Below are positions 17,073-23,880 of a DNA stretch of 64,000 nt, in pieces. Made by a program: the position numbers and the translations under genes. Origin of the DNA: CAZDRX01 sp964508225 (GTDB taxonomy: Bacteria; Patescibacteriota; Gracilibacteria; Peribacterales; Peribacteraceae); contig CAZDRX010000003.1 of assembly GCA_964508225.1 (NCBI GenBank), positions 1-64,000 on the forward strand, read 5' to 3'. Each line of letters starts with the position of its first letter. Within the stretch, counting starts at the first letter, position 1. Under the pieces are notes generated by a model that worked only from the letters and a program-made list of their open reading frames with translations, was not told where the DNA came from and did no database searches.

Positions 17073-18497
17073 ATGCATGTCGCCTCCCCGCGCACCTTGC
17101 AGAGCCTCTCACCGGAGGAACGGGTGCGCATAGCTTCCGTGGAGTCTTTTTCCGCGAAGCACCTCAGCGCGATCCGCCGCCGCACGGGGGAGACGTACGC
17201 TCAGCATTGTCTCGAAGTCGCCGAGACGCTCGCGGAAGTCACGGCCGACACCGCCATTCTCCGCATCGCGCTCCTCCACGATATTCTGCTGCATCCTGAA
17301 GGAGCGGCGCTGCTTTCCGATTCGCCGCTTGATTCCACCGAGCGCGAGCTCGTCGTGCAGATGTCCGCGCTGCGCCGCCTCCACATCGACGCCGAGACGC
17401 GCGACCTCGATACGGTGCTGAAGGCGTTCGCGACCGATCACCGGCTGCTCCCGCTCAGAATGGCGCACCGCCTCAACGACATCCGTCACTTCGATCGGTT
17501 TTCGCTGAAGCTCCGCAGGCAGATCGCGCACGAGACGCTCCACATGTACTCGGCCATCGCGGGGCGGCTCAGTATGCATGCGTGGCGCCATGAGATGGAG
17601 GATGCGTGCTTTCTGTTCCTCAAGCCCGATACGGCCAAGGCGCTCCAACGGGGATTCAAGTTACATGAGAAGAACGATCAGCAGTGCCTGCGGCATGTGA
17701 GCGAACTCCTCGGCAAAGAACTCGCGAAGAACGGCATCAAGGCTGAGATCAGCTCCCGCACAAAGACGCTCTACTCGTCGTACACGAAGATGGTGGTGAA
17801 GGGGAGGAAGCTCCTTGAGCTGACCGACCGGCTCGCGGTGCGGATTATCGTGGATGATCTCGACGCGTGTTACAGGACACTCGGCGTTGTCCATGCGTGC
17901 CTGCATCCGATTCCGGGTAAGCTGAAGGATTACATCGGGGCTCCCAAAGAGAACGGCTACCGCTCCATCCACACGATCGTCTATCCGCTTCCCGGTGTCT
18001 CCGAGTATCCCGTGGAGATCCAGATCCGCGATGGCCAGATGCACCGCGAGTGCGAGTACGGCTCCGCGCGACATGCGGATTACAAGCACTGTCTGTACGG
18101 GTTCCAGTCGCGCCTCGCGCGGGTCGACCTCTTCAGCAATCTCTTCATCCTGCGCGAATCCGCGCGGTCGCCCGAGCAGTTCGAGAAGCTGCTGCGCACC
18201 TACTTCCGCGATAAGCAGATCGCGCTCTTCGATCCGGCCGACAACCTCTACCACCTGCCTTCCCCCGTCTCGGCGCTCGACTTCGCGTGTCATACGGCGG
18301 GCAAGCACGTGCGGTACCTGAAGGAGATCCTCGTGAACGGGCGGAGAGCCCCGCTCGATGCGGACCTGAAAGACGGCGATACCGTGGAGTGCCGCTTCAC
18401 GAAGAAGCCGACGATGCGGTCGCACTGGGTGAAAGCGTGCCAGCAGGCGTCTTCCCGCAAGCTGCTGAAGGAGATAACACAGGCCTTCTTGGCTTGA
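17073..18497 (+). CDS. Rel/SpoT-family (p)ppGpp synthetase with degenerate hydrolase domain
   Basis: Makes the stringent-response alarmone from ATP and GTP/GDP. The synthetase domain looks intact: SSRTKTLYSSYTKM, the catalytic Asp in TDRLAVRII, PIPGKLKDYIGAPKENGYRSIHT, and the Glu in VEIQIRD. A TGS domain ends the protein (about 385-450); the ACT domain is absent, so 474 aa is short. In the N-terminal HD domain H45 and H69-D70 remain. The catalytic ED pair after HD is replaced (HDILLHPEG), and the metal-binding Asp of the LADRLHNM motif is His (MAHRLNDI, H132). Hydrolase activity is therefore doubtful. TAGACT (17059-17064) stands eight bases before the ATG. Confidence 0.9.
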   Translation: MHVASPRTLQSLSPEERVRIASVESFSAKHLSAIRRRTGETYAQHCLEVAETLAEVTADTAILRIALLHDILLHPEGAALLSDSPLDSTERELVVQMSALRRLHIDAETRDLDTVLKAFATDHRLLPLRMAHRLNDIRHFDRFSLKLRRQIAHETLHMYSAIAGRLSMHAWRHEMEDACFLFLKPDTAKALQRGFKLHEKNDQQCLRHVSELLGKELAKNGIKAEISSRTKTLYSSYTKMVVKGRKLLELTDRLAVRIIVDDLDACYRTLGVVHACLHPIPGKLKDYIGAPKENGYRSIHTIVYPLPGVSEYPVEIQIRDGQMHRECEYGSARHADYKHCLYGFQSRLARVDLFSNLFILRESARSPEQFEKLLRTYFRDKQIALFDPADNLYHLPSPVSALDFACHTAGKHVRYLKEILVNGRRAPLDADLKDGDTVECRFTKKPTMRSHWVKACQQASSRKLLKEITQAFLA

Positions 18498-18523
18498 CGG
18501 GCGTGCATACCCTTCTGTACCCT
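18494..18523 (+). promoter_or_regulatory. Promoter of rpmH
   Basis: TTGACG (18494-18499), overlapping the rel stop codon, and TACCCT (18518-18523) are separated by 18 bases. The -10 ends 11 bases before the rpmH ATG, giving a leader of only a few bases. Confidence 0.5.
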
Positions 18524-18534
18524 CTTCAAGCTCT

Positions 18535-18678
18535 ATGCTCGGAAAGCTCAAATGGCGTCGGCGTCTGCGTGTGCACGGTTACCTTGCACGCTCCAAGTCA
18601 AAGAACGGCCGTAAGGTGCTGAAGCGCCGCCGTGCTCAGGGACGCAAGCGTATCTCGGTGCAGAAGAAGACAAAGTAG
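18535..18678 (+). CDS. rpmH: Large ribosomal subunit protein bL34
   Basis: A 47-residue, strongly basic protein. The diagnostic bL34 centre is clear: RVHGYLARSKSKNGRKVLKR followed by RRAQGRKRISV. The N-terminus (MLGKLKWRRRL) lacks the usual KRTYQPS start, so it is divergent there, and four extra residues follow the normal end. In most bacteria rpmH sits with rnpA and dnaA near the origin. Here it follows rel and is closed by its own terminator. Confidence 0.85.
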   Translation: MLGKLKWRRRLRVHGYLARSKSKNGRKVLKRRRAQGRKRISVQKKTK

Positions 18679-18680
18679 AG

Positions 18681-18708
18681 ACCTCCGGATGGATCCGAGA
18701 GGGTTTTT
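18681..18708 (+). terminator. Intrinsic terminator of rpmH
   Basis: ACCTCCGGAT paired with ATCCGAGAGG around a short GG loop, followed by GTTTTT. The stem is interrupted by one unpaired base but lies two bases after the rpmH stop with a T-run. Confidence 0.65.
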
Positions 18709-18741
18709 CACTGTGCGACAGTTTCGTGTAGGCTTTGATGC

Positions 18742-19038
18742 ATGAACGCTGTTCGTCGTGCCTCGGCTTACCTCTTCTATCTCTTCGGAGTCATCTTCGT
18801 CCCGCTCGTGGTGCTCTACCAGCGTGGGATGCTGCCGGAGAGCATGACACCCGTGATGCACTCGCTCGATCTGCCGCTTCTGTTCATCGCCGTGCTCTTC
18901 GGAGGAAGCAGTCTGTACGTGTCACTGACGAAAGGGCAGAAGTCGTTGCCGCTCTTCATTGGCGTCTTCGTGCCGATGGGCGTGGTCTTCGCGGTCTTCT
19001 GCTGGTTTAACTTTGCGATGGTGGGGGTGGAGGTGTAA
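18742..19038 (+). CDS. Hypothetical membrane protein (98 aa)
   Basis: Three predicted membrane helices cover nearly the whole protein: about residues 8-26 (AYLFYLFGVIFVPLVVLY), 42-60 and 70-92, with a KGQKS loop between the last two. I recognise no family. TAGGCT (18729-18734) stands seven bases before the ATG, so the start is well supported and the mRNA is probably leaderless. It stands alone after rpmH. The interval 19039-19192 downstream carries no gene, but contains an AT-rich promoter-like palindrome. Confidence 0.6.
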   Translation: MNAVRRASAYLFYLFGVIFVPLVVLYQRGMLPESMTPVMHSLDLPLLFIAVLFGGSSLYVSLTKGQKSLPLFIGVFVPMGVVFAVFCWFNFAMVGVEV

Positions 19039-19096
19039 AGATCGAATTAACTCCGAAAGGATAAGAAATAGTTATAGTAATCCATTTGCACGGATC

Positions 19097-19125
19097 TTGA
19101 CTTTATTGCGCAATAATGATATTCT
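19097..19125 (+). promoter_or_regulatory. Promoter-like site with palindrome in the spacer
   Basis: TTGACT (19097-19102) and TATTCT (19120-19125) are 17 bases apart. The spacer starts with the perfect 14-base palindrome TTATTGCGCAATAA (19103-19116), a plausible operator. It points rightwards, into the 3' end of the opposing NYN gene, with no reading frame behind it. An antisense or small RNA, or a relic of a mobile element, are possible. Confidence 0.35.
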
Positions 19126-19192
19126 CTTGTAGATCGAAAGATCACTTTTCTAGGGCTTGGAGTTCTTCTCCTTGAAGGGCTCCTTTGCTATT

Positions 19193-19942
19193 TCATGCAT
19201 TTTTCATTTCCTTATTCCAACAAATAAATTCACGAATTTTTTGAATATCAAAAATGATGAGCCCATCAGATGTAAGTCCATTTAACTCTCTAGAAATTCG
19301 TCCGGCAGTGCCGAAAACAATGGCTTTTTTCCCCAATTTTAAAAGCCTAGACAGAGCATCATGAAAATCGCTATCCCCACTCCATAACACAAAGGTGTCA
19401 GCAGCTTTTCGCTCTGCATCTAATAAGATATCCACTCCAATTTCTACGTCAAAATTACATTTCATGTCTTTTATAGAAAACTCTCCCAAGGTGTTCATAT
19501 CGATGAATTTTTGATTCAAATATTCAATTGTAATGGCATCATATTTTCTCAATAAAGACTTTCTAATAAATTGCTTAACCAGTGAGCGATCATCCTTAGA
19601 GGCGATCCCCCGAACATCTACAGAAAACTCCATAATTTTTACTGGTTTTGTATGAACCTTATATTTTAACTCAATAGCTCTTTTAATTGCTTCTTCTGAA
19701 TCCTGGTTTCCAGCATGGGTTCCATTGTAATAATTGATGTCAAAAACATTATCAAAACTATTCAGGAATTGCTTAAGCCTTTTAATATCAATATTCCATC
19801 CAAGTTTTTCGGACCAAGGTCTAACATTTGCGTAGTCGATGTACATGTTAACTCGGTCTGTTAGTAGGGATTCAAGCTCTGTGATTCGGTGCGGGCTCTT
19901 CGCCGCCAATGCCTCGATTTTCGCAGTTTTTGCTTTGAACAT
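19193..19942 (-). CDS. NYN-domain (LabA/DUF88-like, PIN-fold) putative nuclease
   Basis: NYN proteins share the PIN nuclease fold with conserved acids that bind metal, and many act on RNA. The motifs are present: YIDYANV (first Asp), KCNFDVEIGVDILLDA (middle acids) and LWSGDSDFHDALSRLLKLGKKAIVFG (last Asp pair). Length of 249 aa fits. The gene and its flanks are strikingly AT-rich (many AAA, ATT, TTT codons) against the G+C-rich neighbours, which suggests recent acquisition. Upstream there is no clear TANNNT at the usual distance. Possible roles are RNA processing or phage defence; neither is shown by the context. Confidence 0.85.
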   Translation of the reverse strand: MFKAKTAKIEALAAKSPHRITELESLLTDRVNMYIDYANVRPWSEKLGWNIDIKRLKQFLNSFDNVFDINYYNGTHAGNQDSEEAIKRAIELKYKVHTKPVKIMEFSVDVRGIASKDDRSLVKQFIRKSLLRKYDAITIEYLNQKFIDMNTLGEFSIKDMKCNFDVEIGVDILLDAERKAADTFVLWSGDSDFHDALSRLLKLGKKAIVFGTAGRISRELNGLTSDGLIIFDIQKIREFICWNKEMKNA

Positions 19943-19998
19943 TGTCCCTATTCTGACGCGAAAGAAGCATTTTTAAAAGCCGTATACTAGTAGTCTGT

Positions 19999-20550
19999 CT
20001 ACCCTCTCGGTATCTCTACCCCTGCTTCTTCGTGCCCAAGCTTCTTATTCGCGTACCTCGCCGCCACGAAGAGATAGTCTGAGAGCCGGTTCACGATCAC
20101 GATGATCGCCTTCGTCACGGGTTCGGTCTCACCCAGTTCCACGATCCACCTCTCCGCGCGGCGGCAGATGGTGCGGGCACTATGCAGCGTGGCGCCTGCA
20201 GAGGAGCCTCCCGGCACGATGAAGCGGGTGAGGGGAGGGAGGTGTGTCTCCAGATCATCGATCCAGCCTTCCATCTCGGTGGCGAAATGCTCCTCCATCC
20301 GGAGGATCTTCGCGGTGCTCTCGTGCGGGGTGGCGAGATCGGCACCCACCTGAAAGAGAATCGACTGCACTCTCCGCAGCTGCTCGGGGATCGGCTTCGG
20401 GAGGTGCTCATGGGAGAGCGCGGAGCCGAGCGAGGCATTCAGCTCGTCCAGAGTGCCGTAGGCGTGCAGGCGCACGTGGGATTTGGGGATTCTTGTGCCG
20501 CCGAAGAGGCCCGTAGAACCTTTGTCGCCGGTACGTGTGTAGATCTTCAT
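19999..20550 (-). CDS. PduO-type cob(I)alamin adenosyltransferase
   Basis: Converts cob(I)alamin and ATP to adenosylcobalamin. The 183-residue protein shows the N-terminal ATP-binding motif YTRTGDKGSTGLFGG, YGTLDELNASLG, FIVPGG and the conserved ARTICRRAERWI and LNRLSDYLF-like (VNRLSDYLFVAARY) helices. The ATG at 20550 is chosen because TATACT (20565-20560) precedes it by nine bases; a six-codon longer frame has no support. No other cobalamin gene is near, so the cell probably salvages the cofactor, perhaps for a class II ribonucleotide reductase (inference). Confidence 0.93.
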   Translation of the reverse strand: MKIYTRTGDKGSTGLFGGTRIPKSHVRLHAYGTLDELNASLGSALSHEHLPKPIPEQLRRVQSILFQVGADLATPHESTAKILRMEEHFATEMEGWIDDLETHLPPLTRFIVPGGSSAGATLHSARTICRRAERWIVELGETEPVTKAIIVIVNRLSDYLFVAARYANKKLGHEEAGVEIPRG

Positions 20551-20580
20551 GGGATTCTCAGTATACACCGCTTCGTCATT

Positions 20581-20702
20581 CCACCTTTTTCCGGCGAAAA
20601 AGGTGGAGCCAAAACGCCGCGCCGCCTCGAGCCACCGCGCCCGCTACGCGGGCGGGCCACAGTCCCCCCACGGCGGCGCAACCGCCCTTTGGATGTTGTT
20701 TC
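20581..20702 (+). repeat. Dispersed intergenic hairpin repeat, copy A (full)
   Basis: Begins with a perfect 11-base-pair hairpin, CCACCTTTTTC-CGGC-GAAAAAGGTGG (20581-20606), followed by AGCCAAAACG, a G+C-rich middle with the hairpin GCCCGC-TAC-GCGGGC, and a 3' block like AGTCCCCCCACGGCGGCG then GCAACCGCCCTTTGG. The same order of parts recurs at 59645-59740 and in part at 38474-38530. It lies between the 5' end of the adenosyltransferase gene and the 3' end of pheT. I see no reading frame in it. Confidence 0.55.
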
Positions 20703-20811
20703 AATCGAAATCGTTTTCTCCAAAAGCAGAAGCGTGGGTCATGAGGCTCACTCCTCCGAACAATCCTGACGATCTTCAATTCCACGGTTACGTTAGGAAG
20801 GTAATGGGGGT

Positions 20812-20854
20812 TTGGGGGAGGTAGGGAACCGAACAAGGTTCCCTCCTCCCCCAA
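20812..20854. other. Strong hairpin downstream of pheT
   Basis: A near-perfect inverted repeat pairs 20812-20830 with 20837-20854 (18 base pairs, one bulged T) around GAACAA. No T-run follows on either strand. It lies about 60 bases after the pheT stop and could block 3' exonucleases or end pheT transcription. Nothing else is visible in 20703-20914. Confidence 0.5.
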
Positions 20855-20914
20855 GAAGAAACATCGGAAGCATCAGAAAACAAACGTCACTGCGATGCCT
20901 TTCGCTGAAATGCA

Positions 20915-23275
20915 CTACGCCTTCTTCAGTTCAGCCACCACCTGCGCATGAATCTTCTCCACTTCCTCCTGCGTGAGCGTCCTATCCGCTGCACGGTACG
21001 TGAACCGGAGTGTCACGGTGCGTACTCCTGCACCATCGTAAAGGTTCACCGTACGCAGATCCGCAAGAAGCGGGTTCAGGGCTCGGAGCTTGGCTGCCAG
21101 AGCACTGTAGGCGGTCTTCGGGAGGGGGAGCGTCTCATCGAATTCCACCGCGGGGAACATCGGGAGCGGCTTCACGATGTACGTCTCGGGTGCGAGGTCG
21201 CGCATCGCTTCCAGATCGAGGATCGCGGTGCCCGTGCGTGAAGGAAGGCCGAAGGCCTTGGCCGTATCCGGATCGATCTCCGTGAGCAGTCCTACCTTCT
21301 TACCCTTGCAGAAGATCTCCGCGCTGCGTCCTGCGTGTGCAAATGCGGGCAGAGCGTCCTTCGCCTTCCTGAATTCGAGTGCGTATCCGGCAGCGTTCAG
21401 CGCGAACGTGAGATCGGCCTTCGCGATGAGGAGAGGCTCATCCTTGAGTGATGTCTTGCCGCGTGCAGCGACGATGACGGCAAGCTCGAGAGGCTGATCC
21501 TTGCCCTTGAAGACGCGTCCGTACTCGAAGACCTTCAGGTGTGTGCCGTCGATCTTCGGAGTTTCTTTGGCCGCAGTCTCGAGCATGGCGGGCAGCAAGC
21601 TTGGGCGCATGACGGACAGCTCTTCACCGATCGGGTTCTCGATGGTCACCGCTTTGGCTGCATCGAACCCTGCCTTCTTCACGGCTGCAGGACTCGTGAA
21701 TGCGAGATGAAGGAGTTCCGTGAGGCCGCGTACTTTGAATGCATCGCGTACGTGATTGATCCGCTCGTCGCGGTCCGGGGGCGCAATGCTGGCATCCGCC
21801 ATCGTCACCGGAATCCTGCCGTAGCCGTAGATCCTCGCCACTTCCTCCACGAGGTCGTGCTTGCCGGAGATATCCGTGCGCCACTCGGGAGCGGTGACGG
21901 TCAGTCTCTTGCCTGCCGCCTTCACCGTGAAGCCGAGGTCACCCAAGATTTGCTTCGCCTTCGCAGGTGTGATCTCGGCGCCCGTGACATCGCCGAACGT
22001 TTCGAGCGGGATCGTGATGGCTTTCTTCGGTGCGTGCTTGCCCCACGTCAGAATCTTGGAGGCCACGGCGGCCTTGGGATGGAGCTGGAGGAACAGCTCC
22101 ACAGCACGGGCAAGACCCTGCTCTGCCGTTCTGAGCGTCACGCCTTTCTCGTAGACGGTGGCGGCATCTGTCCGGTGACCCATCGCGACGATCGTCTTAC
22201 GGACGGACGTCGGTTTGATCACACCCGCCTGAATGAAGATGCGCTTCGTCGTCGGTTTGTTACTCGTGCGTAGCCCTCCCATCACACCGAAGAGATCGAA
22301 GATGCCCGCATCATCACTCATGATCACCGCGCCTTCCGGCAGCGGACGTTTCACGTCGTCGAGGGTCGTGATCGTCTCGCCCTTCTTCGCCGTGCGGATC
22401 ACCGGTGTTCCCTTGAAGTCGTCGGCATCGAACGCGTGGAGCGGCATGCCCACCTCCATGAGCACGTAGTTCGTGATGTCGACCGTGAGATTGATCGACC
22501 TCCATCCTGTGGCTTCCAGACGCCGTTTCATCCACTCGGGCGTCTCACCCTCTCCGTCGATGGTCACGAGGACGCCGTTATAATCCGTCACGAGATCGGG
22601 CACCTCATTCTTCAGGGTGAAACTTCCGGACTTCGGTTCCTTGATCGCAGGAATCTTCGGTTCTTTCTTCCACGTTGCGAGTCCGAGTGCCACGAGTTCA
22701 CGCGCCACACCGATGTGCGAGAAGAGATCGGGACGGTTCGTGATCGCGTGATTGTCGATGTGGAAGACGACGTCGTTCAGATTCAGCGCCTGCCTAAGCG
22801 GCGTGCCCGTCTTGAAGCCGCGGGGCGTCAGATCCGCGATCGGACGTGCGCCGTCCTCGGGCTTGGACGGGAAAAGACTCGCAAGTTCGATCTCCTCGGC
22901 CGCGCAGATCATGCCCTCACTCTCGACGCCTCTGATCTTCACCTTTGCGAGCGTCACCTCTTCCTTGCCGCCGGCCATCACCGTCGTGCCTGCGTGTGCG
23001 AAGGCCACGTGCATGCCATCGCGGAGGTTCGTGCCGCCGCACACCACATGCTTGAGTCCCTGCTCCGTCTCAATGTCGCAGACGGAGAGCTTGTCGGCGT
23101 TCGGGTGCTTGCCCAGATTCGTCACTTTCCCGACCACCACGCCGTCCAGATACTTTCCCTGTTTCACGGTGTCGTCCACTTCGCCCACACTGCACGTGAT
23201 GCGGTCAGCGATCACCTGCGGGTCTGTTTCGACCCAGTCGACGAAATCGGAGAGCCAGTCGCGGGAGACTTTCAT
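20915..23275 (-). CDS. pheT: Phenylalanine--tRNA ligase beta subunit
   Basis: Beta subunit of the alpha2-beta2 synthetase charging tRNA-Phe. Domains in order: B1 (MKVSRDWLSDFVDW), tRNA-binding OB fold (about 40-150, with LGKHPNADKLSVCDIE and GGTNLRDGMHVAFA), B3/B4 editing domain, B5 (about 400-470), the catalytic-like core, and the C-terminal FDX-ACB domain (from FPAVEFDETL). Length of 786 aa is standard. The ATG at 23275 is chosen because the motif MKVSRDWL is the family start and TAGGCT (23288-23283) stands seven bases before it. pheS, normally upstream in the same operon, is missing here. Confidence 0.95.
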   Translation of the reverse strand: MKVSRDWLSDFVDWVETDPQVIADRITCSVGEVDDTVKQGKYLDGVVVGKVTNLGKHPNADKLSVCDIETEQGLKHVVCGGTNLRDGMHVAFAHAGTTVMAGGKEEVTLAKVKIRGVESEGMICAAEEIELASLFPSKPEDGARPIADLTPRGFKTGTPLRQALNLNDVVFHIDNHAITNRPDLFSHIGVARELVALGLATWKKEPKIPAIKEPKSGSFTLKNEVPDLVTDYNGVLVTIDGEGETPEWMKRRLEATGWRSINLTVDITNYVLMEVGMPLHAFDADDFKGTPVIRTAKKGETITTLDDVKRPLPEGAVIMSDDAGIFDLFGVMGGLRTSNKPTTKRIFIQAGVIKPTSVRKTIVAMGHRTDAATVYEKGVTLRTAEQGLARAVELFLQLHPKAAVASKILTWGKHAPKKAITIPLETFGDVTGAEITPAKAKQILGDLGFTVKAAGKRLTVTAPEWRTDISGKHDLVEEVARIYGYGRIPVTMADASIAPPDRDERINHVRDAFKVRGLTELLHLAFTSPAAVKKAGFDAAKAVTIENPIGEELSVMRPSLLPAMLETAAKETPKIDGTHLKVFEYGRVFKGKDQPLELAVIVAARGKTSLKDEPLLIAKADLTFALNAAGYALEFRKAKDALPAFAHAGRSAEIFCKGKKVGLLTEIDPDTAKAFGLPSRTGTAILDLEAMRDLAPETYIVKPLPMFPAVEFDETLPLPKTAYSALAAKLRALNPLLADLRTVNLYDGAGVRTVTLRFTYRAADRTLTQEEVEKIHAQVVAELKKA

Positions 23276-23343
23276 GCGGCCTAGCCTACGCGAGACGGTT
23301 TTTCCTGTACACTGATCTCCGCTTATCTCTTCCACCTTTTCGT

Positions 23344-23610
23344 ATGGCCCTTCTCAGCAAGAAGAAGCAGACGTGCGCTCTGCCGTGCGTGATCATCAAG
23401 TGGACGCTCTGCGTTCTCCTCCTGATCGTCGCGGTTGCCGCACTCGTCGGCGTCTTCCAGACTCACATCATCGATCTCGCGCCGATGCGCGTGCAGTTCG
23501 GCTCCACGTCCGGTTCTCTCAGCATCGTCGCGTTCACCCTTGCCTCTGTGGCGTGGTTGAAGCACATGATCTGCTGCATGAGCCCGTGTGAGGCCTGTTC
23601 CACGAAGTAG
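23344..23610 (+). CDS. Hypothetical small membrane protein (88 aa)
   Basis: A basic, Cys-bearing N-terminus (MALLSKKKQTCALPCVIIKW) leads into a membrane helix (about 18-40), a polar stretch, and a second helix near 58-75. A Cys-rich end follows (HMICCMSPCEACSTK). Six cysteines in 88 residues are notable, and the CC/CxxC pattern could bind a metal. I know no family for it. TACACT is present about 30 bases upstream (near 23308-23313), divergent from the pheT promoter. It ends just before the tRNA-Ser promoter hairpin. Confidence 0.55.
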   Translation: MALLSKKKQTCALPCVIIKWTLCVLLLIVAVAALVGVFQTHIIDLAPMRVQFGSTSGSLSIVAFTLASVAWLKHMICCMSPCEACSTK

Positions 23611-23618
23611 TGATTTCC

Positions 23619-23646
23619 GGCGGGTGAGGCGTTATACTCACCCGCC
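23619..23646 (+). promoter_or_regulatory. Inverted repeat enclosing the tRNA-Ser -10 hexamer
   Basis: GGCGGGTGA (23619-23627) pairs with TCACCCGCC (23638-23646). The loop carries TATACT (23633-23638), 12 bases before the mature tRNA. The repeat may end the upstream gene, or may be an operator on the tRNA promoter. No good -35 is seen. Confidence 0.4.
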
Positions 23647-23650
23647 CAAT

Positions 23651-23740
23651 GGAGAGGTCGCATAGTGGCCTAGTGCGCTCGCTTGGAAAGCGAGTAGACG
23701 TGAAAACGTCTCGGGAGTTCGAATCTCCCCCTCTCCGCCA
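23651..23740 (+). tRNA. tRNA-Ser (anticodon GGA)
   Basis: A 90-base class II tRNA. Acceptor GGAGAGG pairs with CCTCTCC, discriminator G, and CCA is encoded. The anticodon arm CTCGC-TTGGAAA-GCGAG gives anticodon GGA (reads UCC/UCU). A long variable arm (AGACGTGAAAACGTCT) and the T-arm GGGAGTTCGAATCTCCC are clear. Confidence 0.96.
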
Positions 23741-23751
23741 CGGATTACGGA

Positions 23752-23783
23752 AGGCCGCTGACAGTTTCTGCCGCGGCTTTTTT
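23752..23783 (+). terminator. Terminator of tRNA-Ser
   Basis: GCCGC (23754-23758) pairs with GCGGC (23773-23777), followed directly by TTTTTT. It sits 12 bases after the tRNA. Confidence 0.65.
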
Positions 23784-23880
23784 CCTTTGCGATGCGGTTG
23801 ACCGCGGGGCAGACATAGGAGGTAACGACTAGCGCGATTCGCGGCTTTTTCATACGCTGGAACCCACATCAATATTGGTG

